Of a DNA stretch of 64,000 bases, positions 1 through 8,400 are shown in pieces; position 1 is the stretch's first letter; each line of letters starts with the position of its first letter. The position numbers and the translations under genes are program-made. The stretch is taken from positions 45,251 to 109,250 of the forward strand of contig JASFMR010000001.1 in NCBI GenBank assembly GCA_050117475.1, written 5' to 3'. The notes beneath the pieces are model-generated. The model was not told the origin of the DNA. It worked only from the letters and a program-made list of their open reading frames with translations, and did no database searches. Source of the DNA: Fodinibius sp050117475 (GTDB lineage Bacteria; Bacteroidota; Rhodothermia; Balneolales; Balneolaceae).

Positions 1-723
1 GATTGAACCTGTTGCTGAAATTAATGGGATACGCTCGTCTTCTGTCATCCATTCGCCCACTTGGCGATCGCCGGTAACAAGGTTAAAAATTCCCTCCGGT
101 AGTCCATTTCTTTTCAATACTTTTGCAATAATATTTTGCACAGCGATAGCGCAAAGAGGAGTTTTTTCCGAACCTTTCCATATCATCACATTCCCGCAAA
201 TAGCTGCAATCATGGCATTCCAGCTGTATACGGCAACCGGGAAATTAAAAGCCGAAATAATACCGGTGATCCCCAGAGGATGCCATTGTTCGTACATTCG
301 GTGTTCGGGTCGTTCGGACTGCATGGTTTTACCGTAAAGCATCCTTGATTGACCGACGGCAAAATCACATATATCAATCATCTCCTGTACCTCACCCAGG
401 CCTTCCTGGTAGATTTTACCCATTTCATACGTTACAAGCCGTCCAAGGTCTTCTTTATGTTTACGCAGTTCCAATCCGATCTGCCGCACTATTTCACCCC
501 GCTTGGGAGCCGGCACCATACGCCATTCCTTAAAGGCTTCCTGTGCCGTTTCTATTATTTTATTATAGTTCTCCCGAGTTGTAAGAGTTGTATCCGCTAT
601 ATGTGAGCCATCGATAGGTGTATGGCTGGAGATCGTTTCCTGACTTGCCGATCCTATAAATTTTTGACCGGTACTGGTGCCCAAATTAGTACCTTCGATA
701 CCAAGTTTCTTAAGAAATTCCAT
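1..723 (-). CDS. Aldehyde dehydrogenase, ALDH7A1/AmaB-like (partial, C-terminus outside window)
   Basis: The first 241 codons of a leftward NAD-dependent aldehyde dehydrogenase; the gene runs off the window start, so the catalytic Cys and Glu region is not visible. The protein reads from an ATG at 723. It carries the ALDH7 signature 'EMGKIYQEGLGEVQE' (about 100-114), the catalytic Asn in 'SAFNFPVAVYSWN' (N160) and the NAD-binding 'IWKGSEKTPL' (K183). ALDH7 family members oxidise alpha-aminoadipic semialdehyde in lysine catabolism, and bacterial AmaB does the same; the window shows no other lysine-degradation gene to confirm this substrate. The upstream 134 bp separate it from a divergent methyltransferase gene. 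Family assignment is strong, the substrate is inferred. Confidence 0.87.
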   Translation of the reverse strand, partial: MEFLKKLGIEGTNLGTSTGQKFIGSASQETISSHTPIDGSHIADTTLTTRENYNKIIETAQEAFKEWRMVPAPKRGEIVRQIGLELRKHKEDLGRLVTYEMGKIYQEGLGEVQEMIDICDFAVGQSRMLYGKTMQSERPEHRMYEQWHPLGITGIISAFNFPVAVYSWNAMIAAICGNVMIWKGSEKTPLCAIAVQNIIAKVLKRNGLPEGIFNLVTGDRQVGEWMTEDERIPLISATGSI

Positions 724-857
724 AAAATGATTCGTTACTTATTTTATTAGATTTTGTGCGTAAAATAACGATACTTTTTATGATTTGAAGGTCTGATTGT
801 AAAAAACTTTGAAAGCCTATTTAAAGAGCAAAAGGTTTAATTAACTTTATTACTTCA

Positions 858-1664
858 ATGCAGCTTAAATCCGCATCCAATCGTCAGTGTACACTGCTTC
901 GAAAGCTTAACAGGAAAAAAAATAGGTGGAAAGACCGGCTTTTTTTATTAGAGGGAGCACGGGCAGTCCAGCAGCTCTTGAAAAGCGATTCTATTACAGT
1001 AAAAGCCCTTTTCTTTGATGAAGATCAACGGTATTGGTTAGAAGGCCATTGGAGCAAGGCTATCCAACAGGCCGACTCATTTATATTGCAAAGCGATATT
1101 TTCGCAGAAGTATCTGATACCGAAACCCCACAGGGAGTACTGGCTTTGTGCCATATGCCGGCAGAAATAGCTGTAGAAAAACTGGCCAGTAAAAGGGGGA
1201 TGGTTGTAGCCTTCGATGGTATTCAGGATCCCGGAAACCTGGGCACGATCATTCGGACTGCTACTTGGTTTGAGGCAACGGGCCTTGTTTCGGGGAAGGG
1301 GACTGTCGATCTTTTCCATCCCAAAGTGGTTCGCGGTACAGCGGGTGCCACCGGCTTGATTCCATTTATGAACGGGGATCTGGAAGAAGTGTTGCCTGTT
1401 TTTGAATGTGCGGGATGGCAAGTCGTTCTGTTGGATGCCGGAGCCGGGGCGGTCTCTTTGCCGGATGTTAAATCCGCTGAAAAAACTGTTATTGTAGTCG
1501 GTAATGAAGCGAACGGCATAAGTGCTCAGCTTTTTGCGTCAGGCCGTTTGAAGGTTCGTATCCCATCGCCACAAGATAAACCCAAAGTGGAAAGTTTGAA
1601 TGCCGGGGTAGCGGCATCTATTGCACTGTATGATATCGTCGGAAAGCAATCACCGGCCGGATAA
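858..1664 (+). CDS. TrmH/SpoU-family RNA 2'-O-ribose methyltransferase (RlmB-like)
   Basis: A 268-residue SAM-dependent methyltransferase of the SPOUT class, expected to 2'-O-methylate a ribose in 23S rRNA or a tRNA. An N-terminal substrate-binding domain (about 10-100, containing 'LLEGARAVQQLL') precedes the knotted catalytic domain. All three family motifs are visible: 'DGIQDPGNLGTIIRTA' (120-135), 'VVGNEANGIS' and 'IPSPQDKPKVESLNAGVAAS'. The last motif is usually SLNVAVA; here it is SLNAGVA, a mild variation. Length is normal for the RlmB/TsnR type. The gene stands alone between a divergent dehydrogenase and the phoH-like gene. Exact target nucleotide cannot be read from the sequence. Confidence 0.9.
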   Translation: MQLKSASNRQCTLLRKLNRKKNRWKDRLFLLEGARAVQQLLKSDSITVKALFFDEDQRYWLEGHWSKAIQQADSFILQSDIFAEVSDTETPQGVLALCHMPAEIAVEKLASKRGMVVAFDGIQDPGNLGTIIRTATWFEATGLVSGKGTVDLFHPKVVRGTAGATGLIPFMNGDLEEVLPVFECAGWQVVLLDAGAGAVSLPDVKSAEKTVIVVGNEANGISAQLFASGRLKVRIPSPQDKPKVESLNAGVAASIALYDIVGKQSPAG

Positions 1665-1798
1665 ATAAACCGGAATATTTCAGGGCCGTATCCACATTAA
1701 TTTTTAATTAAGATCGTAATCAGAATTGCTTCTGACCAGACGATTCAATATCGTTAATTAAAGGCTATACCTCCGCCGTTCTTTTAAATCTAAATGAA

Positions 1799-3136
1799 AT
1801 GCCCATGCCCGGATCTAAGAAAGAGAAGATTTTTGTTCTGGACACCTCCGTTCTTTTGTATGATAGCGACGCCGTTAAAAACTTTCAGAAAAATGATATT
1901 GCCATTCCTATCACCGTTCTGGAAGAGATCGACACCTTCAAAAAGGGTAATAACGTGATAAATTTGCATGCCCGGGAGTTTAGTCGATACCTGGATAAAA
2001 TCTCTGATAAGAATATGTTGCAGAAATGGATTCCTTTGAATGGGAAAACTCACGGCAACCTTCGTGTTCTTAATGATGAGAAAAGCCAAGTAAATGCTGC
2101 CGAGGTTTTTGGTAATCGGAAGAATGATCACCGTATTTTAAATTCGGCACTAAAACTAAAGGAAGATGAGCCTGATAAAAAAGTAATCCTGGTATCAAAG
2201 GACATCAACCTGCGAATTAAAGCCCGGGCTCTGAATATTGAGGCCGAAGATTATGAGACGATTCGCATAAAGGATATTGATCATTTGTATAAGGGAAAAA
2301 CAGAGATCAAATACGAGGATTCCAAACTGATAGATCGATTGTATGAGAAAGGGCGGCTTGATACAAAGGAAGTAATGGAGGGGGATCCTTCAAGTAACCA
2401 CTTCTTCATACTTAAAAACCACTCCAGTTCTGCCCTGGGGTACTATAATCCCAAATCCGGATTTATTGAGCCTGTTAAAAGATACTCAGCCTATGGTGTT
2501 AAGCCCCGTAACGCAGAACAGACCTTTGCTTTACAGGCCATTATGAATCCGAAAAACTTGCTGGTTACTATTACCGGCGCTGCCGGAACGGGCAAGACGC
2601 TCATAGCACTTGCCGGGGCACTGGAACAGCGCCACGAGTATCGGCAGATATTTCTTGCTCGTCCTATCGTACCCCTGAGCAATCGGGATATTGGTTACCT
2701 GCCCGGTGATATCAAATCCAAGATCGATCCCTACATGCAGCCGCTGTGGGATAACCTCTCATTTATTAAAAATCAGTTTCCTGAATCAAGTAAGCAGTAC
2801 CAAAAAGTGGAGGAGATGGTGGAAACGGAAAAGCTTCGTATTATTCCGCTGGCGTATATCAGGGGTCGAAGCCTCTCGAACGTTATTTTCATTGTTGATG
2901 AAGCCCAAAACCTCACGCCACACGAGATTAAGACGATTATCACCCGTGCGGGAGAGAATACCAAAATAATTTTTACGGGGGACATTTACCAGATTGATAC
3001 CCCGTATCTCGATACTCAGAGCAACGGACTTTCTTTCCTGGTTGACCGGATGCATGACAATGATTTATATGCTCATATTAACCTGGAAAAGGGTGAGCGA
3101 TCCGAATTGGCCAATTTGGCTAGTAAATTGCTATAA
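1799..3136 (+). CDS. PIN domain-PhoH family ATPase (PhoH2/YlaK type)
   Basis: A 445-residue two-domain protein. Residues about 10-150 form a PIN nuclease domain with the usual acidic positions ('VLDTSVLLYDSD', 'VLEEIDTFKKG', 'RKNDHRIL', 'SKDINLRIKA'). Residues about 225-440 form a PhoH ATPase with Walker A 'TGAAGTGKT' (near 260) and Walker B 'IFIVDEAQNL', followed by 'IIFTGDIYQID'. PIN-PhoH fusions (mycobacterial PhoH2) have been described as RNA helicases/ribonucleases. An ATG five bases upstream is in another frame; the in-frame ATG at 1799 is used, with a second ATG at 1805 as an alternative. No clear ribosome-binding site is visible, as is usual in this lineage. Convergent with the FAD-enzyme gene downstream. 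Confidence 0.93.
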   Translation: MPMPGSKKEKIFVLDTSVLLYDSDAVKNFQKNDIAIPITVLEEIDTFKKGNNVINLHAREFSRYLDKISDKNMLQKWIPLNGKTHGNLRVLNDEKSQVNAAEVFGNRKNDHRILNSALKLKEDEPDKKVILVSKDINLRIKARALNIEAEDYETIRIKDIDHLYKGKTEIKYEDSKLIDRLYEKGRLDTKEVMEGDPSSNHFFILKNHSSSALGYYNPKSGFIEPVKRYSAYGVKPRNAEQTFALQAIMNPKNLLVTITGAAGTGKTLIALAGALEQRHEYRQIFLARPIVPLSNRDIGYLPGDIKSKIDPYMQPLWDNLSFIKNQFPESSKQYQKVEEMVETEKLRIIPLAYIRGRSLSNVIFIVDEAQNLTPHEIKTIITRAGENTKIIFTGDIYQIDTPYLDTQSNGLSFLVDRMHDNDLYAHINLEKGERSELANLASKLL

Positions 3137-3169
3137 TTTCAGTCGAAAATATTGAAAAGTGTCAGCTAA

Positions 3170-3195
3170 AGATGCTGAAACAAGTTCAGCATGAC
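3170..3195. repeat. REP-like palindrome, copy 1
   Basis: A 26-bp element whose core is an 8-bp inverted repeat (ATGCTGAA, 3172-3179, with TTCAGCAT, 3185-3192) around a 5-base loop. Read on the other strand it matches the element at 56897-56922 in 24 of 26 positions. It lies between the convergent ends of the phoH-like and baiN-like genes and may also act as a transcript-end hairpin, although no T-run follows. Confidence 0.65.
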
Positions 3196-3225
3196 TTTGG
3201 GGAATAGGTTCAATTAATGATATGG

Positions 3226-4455
3226 CTAGCCATTGCTAATACTCTGAGCGGCAATCCAACCGGTGGTCCATGCTGATTGAAAGTTGAAGCCCCCGGTGAT
3301 GCCGTCGATATCGAGGACTTCGCCGGCAAAATAAAGATTGGGACAAATCTTGCTTTCCATGGTACCCGTATTGACTTCACGGAGTGGGATCCCCCCGCAG
3401 GTTACAAACTCCTCTTTGTAGGTAGTTTTGCCTTGGATATCATAACTGGCCGCTGTTAACTGTTGAGCCAGCTCATGCATTTGTTGATTTGAAAGTTCCG
3501 CCCACCGTCTCTTTGGAGATATATCTGACAATTCCAGTAAACGTTCCCAAAGTCGATTTGGAATAGGAAAAGTATTCTGCCGGGAAACCGTCTTTCGAGC
3601 ATTTTCTGAACGCAGTCGATCTAGGGTTTCCCTGACTTGTTGTTCATCTTTGGAATGCAGCCAATTGACACGTATGGTGAAACGATATTCCAAATCGTGT
3701 AAATAGCGGGCAGCCCAGGCCGACGTCTTTAAAACAGCAGGCCCGCTTAATCCCCAGTGAGTAATCAACACCGGGCCGGAATGTTGAAAAGAGGTGCCAT
3801 CAATTGCAACGGATACCTTATCTACGGATATACCGGCAAGATCTTTGAAAACCTTATTCCGGAAATTGAATGTGAACAGGGAGGGAACCGGTTTTTCAAT
3901 GGAATGTCCGAGCTCTTTGAGCCAATCATAGGTAGAAAGCCGGTTTGATCCGCCCGTAGCGATAATGACGGTATCACAGCTGCTGTATTTTCCACCGCGT
4001 ATAGCGAGCCTGTATTTCCCGTCGCCTTCCGTTTCAATCGCATCAACCCGTGTTTGGGTTTGTACACTCACATTGTATCTTCGAGCTTCCCGTTTTAAAC
4101 AGTCGATGACAGTGGCAGAATCATCGGTGACGGGAAACATACGTCCATCTGCCTCAGTTTTAAGTTCAACGCCCCTTTCACGGAACCAGGAAACAGTATC
4201 CGAAGCCTGGAATTGTTCAAAAGCCCAACGCAGCTCCCGGGACCCCCGGGGGTATGCTTCGGATAAAATTTCAGGATCAAAGCAGTGATGGGTGACATTA
4301 CATCGGCCACCACCCGATATACGAACTTTCGACATCACTTCACGGCTTCTTTCAAAGATGGTAACTTTTAAACCGGGTAAAAGTCGGGCCGCATTAACGC
4401 CAGCGAAAAATCCTGCAGCTCCACCTCCGATCACAGCCAATGTATGCTCACTCAT
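3226..4455 (-). CDS. BaiN/HI0933-family FAD-dependent oxidoreductase
   Basis: A 409-residue flavoprotein of the HI0933/YhiN/BaiN family. The N-terminus has the dinucleotide-binding 'AVIGGGAAGFFAGVNAARL' and then the family hallmark 'ISGGGRCNVTH' (about 46-56). The C-terminus has 'YFAGEVLDIDGITGGFNFQ', which completes the FAD site. Members are poorly characterised; the gut homologue BaiN was linked to bile acid dehydroxylation, which is unlikely to be the role here. It starts 18 bp after the stop of murI in the same direction, so the two probably share a transcript. Function in the cell is unknown. Confidence 0.88.
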   Translation of the reverse strand: MSEHTLAVIGGGAAGFFAGVNAARLLPGLKVTIFERSREVMSKVRISGGGRCNVTHHCFDPEILSEAYPRGSRELRWAFEQFQASDTVSWFRERGVELKTEADGRMFPVTDDSATVIDCLKREARRYNVSVQTQTRVDAIETEGDGKYRLAIRGGKYSSCDTVIIATGGSNRLSTYDWLKELGHSIEKPVPSLFTFNFRNKVFKDLAGISVDKVSVAIDGTSFQHSGPVLITHWGLSGPAVLKTSAWAARYLHDLEYRFTIRVNWLHSKDEQQVRETLDRLRSENARKTVSRQNTFPIPNRLWERLLELSDISPKRRWAELSNQQMHELAQQLTAASYDIQGKTTYKEEFVTCGGIPLREVNTGTMESKICPNLYFAGEVLDIDGITGGFNFQSAWTTGWIAAQSISNG

Positions 4456-4473
4456 TTTTCGTCAGGATACAGT

Positions 4474-5301
4474 TTAAACTTCAATATGTTCTGATTCTAC
4501 CTTACGTCCAAAAAAAGTGGTAGCCTGGTGATCAAACAGTTCGGCAGCGTCGGTGGTTAAAAATCGCTGAGTGCCATTTTTTGAGCATTTTCCATCAATT
4601 TCAGGGTGCCGCTGCAGGTAGTCTTGCAAACTTGCGGCTACAATAGGGCCTTGGCTAAGGACAGAGATATCGGGCCTCAATATGGTGCGAATTTTGGGCA
4701 TCAACAGCGGGTAATGTGTGCAAGCCAGCAGAAGCGCATCAATTTTTGAAGATTGCTCATGTATTTGATCCAGGTACTTTTTTACGAAATAATCTGCTCC
4801 CGGCTTATTGTGTTCATCGTTCTCCACCAAGGGGACCCACATCGGGCACGCTTGCTGATAGATGTTAAGCTCGGGGAACTGGTGCCTAATTTCAATTTCA
4901 TAAGAGCCTGATTCTATGGTTCCGGTCGTTCCCAGAACTCCTACGTGGCCGGTATCGGAGTGCCGTCCGATTACCTCTGCAGTAGGGCGGATTACTCCCA
5001 GCACCCGTTTTCTGGGCGCTATTTTGGGCAAGTCGCGCTGTTGAATAGTGCGTAGTGCCTTGGCGGATGCAGTGTTGCATGCCAGTATGATCAGATGACA
5101 CTCTTGGCTGAAAAGATACTTTACGCATTGTAGGGTAAAGTGATAAATGGATTCGAAGGATCGGTTTCCATAGGGGGTGCGTGCACTGTCTCCAAGATAG
5201 AGGTAATCGTAATTGGGCAGCTGGTCAACAATATCTTTCATTACTGTCAGGCCGCCAATGCCTGAATCAAAAATGCCAATAGGGGAGTAATTATTATCCA
5301 T
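4474..5301 (-). CDS. murI: Glutamate racemase
   Basis: A 275-residue cofactor-independent racemase that makes D-glutamate for peptidoglycan precursor synthesis in the cytoplasm. The catalytic motifs are intact: 'IGIFDSGIGGLTV' with the active-site Asp at 12, first Cys in 'ILACNTASA' (C75) and second Cys in 'LLACTHYPLL' (C194). Length is normal. The ATG at 5301 directly precedes the conserved N-terminus. It lies upstream of the baiN-like gene with an 18-bp gap and 113 bp downstream of the large secreted-protein gene on the same strand. Confidence 0.95.
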   Translation of the reverse strand: MDNNYSPIGIFDSGIGGLTVMKDIVDQLPNYDYLYLGDSARTPYGNRSFESIYHFTLQCVKYLFSQECHLIILACNTASAKALRTIQQRDLPKIAPRKRVLGVIRPTAEVIGRHSDTGHVGVLGTTGTIESGSYEIEIRHQFPELNIYQQACPMWVPLVENDEHNKPGADYFVKKYLDQIHEQSSKIDALLLACTHYPLLMPKIRTILRPDISVLSQGPIVAASLQDYLQRHPEIDGKCSKNGTQRFLTTDAAELFDHQATTFFGRKVESEHIEV

Positions 5302-5414
5302 TCAAATGGGGTATCCAATTTTTGCAATGCGATAGGCAGAAGGTAGGCATTCAATAATTAAAAATTAAGGGGTTAGGATCAACTACCATTCAAATTCCAT
5401 TTACAATACGAATT

Positions 5415-8400
5415 CTAATTTAATTTTCTGGCTAAAACAACGGTCTTTTTGAAAGATTTATCACTTCCGCTGGCGCTGTCATACGCTTCGAAGACGACAA
5501 TATAGATCCCAATACGATTTCGACTGTCGTCATCTTGTCGTCCATCCCATATAACTTGCCCTTCAAACCCTGCGGGCTTTCCGTCTGCTACTTTTCGGAC
5601 CAACCGCCCGTAACGGTCATAAATTCGCACACGAATCAAGTAATCCTGCTGATCTAGTTTGTAATTGATGAATAGCTTGTCTTCATACCCATCTCCGTCA
5701 GGAGAAAATGGATTTGGAGTAAAGGTAATACCGTTTTCTGCGGATTTTACCGGATTTGATTGATAAATCGAATTTTCTTTGCCGGGCGTACCGCCTCTGG
5801 CATTGACACTGGACCCCCAGTTGGATTCATCATTCCCGGGACTGTTGGGATTGACACGTTCCAATGCAATACCCTTTGTATCTATAAGGTTCGGATTTTG
5901 CCAGCTTTCATCATAATATACCGAGTCGATGGTGGAGCCGGCACTGTCGGCGATAAAAATGGCGTCATCGCTTGATGCCAAGCTGAGACTGGATCTGTCG
6001 ATGCGTAAGATCGAACGTAAGTTCAGTGGCTTCATATTAAAAAAGTGGGCTATTTTGCTTTGATCGAAATAGGGAGCTTTGTCTGCGTAAATAAGCACAT
6101 AATGATGGGCAGGTACCCACTTAGCAATACTGGTAACGGGATGCAGCGTTTTGAGGCTGCCGTTTTCATCCGGCGTATCGTGTAGAACCAGCCCCTCGAG
6201 AGAGACCGCATAATCCCGGGTATTTCGCAGTTCGACATATTCGCTTTGATCCGGTTGATTGTCATCGGATTTATTAAGCGGGTCGTACATAATTTCATTA
6301 ATTACCAGTGCTGAAGGTTCCAAGGGATGGGCTATTGCTATTTCAGACTTATCGTTCGTATTCCCTTTAACATCGCTGAGATTGTTTACCAGGATGGTTC
6401 TAGGAGTGTTTTCTTTCGTGGGTTGCCCGGGCGTAAGGTAGATCATATTGGCCTGGGTAGAATCAAACGAAGAAATGTTCAAAAGCTCACCGTTCGCAGA
6501 AAATTGTAGGTCTTGGGTAATATTTATAAATTCATTGAAGCGAACTTCTATGTTCCCGTTGGGCAGCAGCTTGGAGAAGACTGCCTTGGGCGGTTGGGCA
6601 TCCGGCTGATAGTTAATGTTTTTCTTGCCGGGTGATATATTACCGTTTGTAGAACTTGTCTTCCAATTTGAAGGATCATTGGTTGCAGCCAGTGGATCTA
6701 TGCGTTCCAGGGATCCCTTATTGCTGCCCCAGCTTTGTGAATAATAGAGCGAGTCAACCGTGATTTCATCTTCTTGTTGAATATATACTGCGTCCCCCCG
6801 ATTGTTGTTAAGGGCGGGAAAATCTGATACTGCAAGAGTGTTTTCATGTTTAGCAGCAAAACTGCTGCTGCCGGTTAACACGATATAACCATCCGGTGGT
6901 AGTATAATATCCTGTTGAAGTTCTGTCTTCTTACTTGCATCGCCGATAAACCAGTTGTTTAGATTAAAAAACTTTCCGGTAGTATTATAGAGTTCTACAA
7001 AGTCGGCTTGGCCAGGTCCGGGATTGTACAGGATTTCGTTTAAAACAACATCCCCACCCTGGACAGTTTCATTTTTTAGAAATGTAATCTTCCGGCTTTC
7101 GGTATTCAGAGTATTTCCAAAGATATCGGAAACTTGGGAAACGCCGATGCTATATGTTTTACCAGAAGCAAGTGGGCGGTTAAGCATAAGAGTTATACTG
7201 TCATCCCGGGCGGCAACCAGTTGTATCTCACGATATGGGTCAATGGTATATTGATCCATATCCGTGGCAGAGGCAGGAGTAATCGTTTCGGAGAATACGA
7301 GTTGCAGGGTTGTGGCATTGGCCGGGTATACTTTTTCCAATTCGGGGGCTGTTTGGTCGTCGGGGACGTCATTTGCTGTACCCGGTGTACCAAAGCTGTT
7401 GGAGGCATTTGCCCAGTTTTCGTTGTATTTACCGGCTATTGTTACTGTTCTGCGTTCCAGTGCCACCTGGTTACCGCCCCAGGCCGAGGTATATGTGAGA
7501 GAATCGAGTAAAATTCCATTATCATTCCTTAATGTAATGGTATCACCACTGTTGTTTAGGGATGGAAAACTGTTCATTGGCAGTAATGAAATACCCGGAT
7601 GGGTTATCTTCAACGAATTATCCGGGGCAATCACTACAAAACTATCGGGAGGTACAATAAATTTGTCATGACTGATTGTTGATCTGAGCCGGCGATTGTC
7701 GCTTAGCGTCCAGTTTTTAAGATCAAAAGATTTGTTTGTTGAATTGTAAAGCTCTATGTACTCTGTGCTGCCTGAAGCTGGGTCATAGCTGAACTCATTG
7801 ATAAAAACGTCGCCCGAATCGGCAGTTGAAACGGTATAAAAAGTAAATAAAGTGTCTGCCTGATTTAAGGAGTTATTAAAAATGTCACTCACATTCTTGA
7901 TAGACAATGTATAGCTGGAATCATTACGAAGGCTATTTGAAAAAGTCAGTAATACGCTATCGGGAGCACTAAAGGTTACATCTTCTATAGAGTCGCTACC
8001 TGTTATCGAATAGTTATTCCTTTGTTCTGCGGTCACAGCACTTAGTCTTTCCGAGAATCTAAGCATTATTTTCCGATCACTGTTTATGGCAAATGCTAAT
8101 AATTTTGGCGGTTCATCATCCGGTAAAACTTGGTTTGGAAGGCCGGGAGTACCGAAGCCGGTTGGGGATTCTCCCCAATTTTCTACGTATGAGCCGGCAA
8201 CTTCTGTGCTCCGCCGTTCCAGTGCGATCCCATCTCCACCCCAGTCGGACTGATATTGAAGAGAGTCCAAAAGCTCATCCTTGTTGTTTCGTATGACAAT
8301 TTGGTCGCCGCCGTTATTTAGCGTCGGGAAATCATTCCCCATACTCAAAAGCCTAATGTCAGGAAAATCTTCTTGAAGAGATTTTTCAGGCGCAATTACG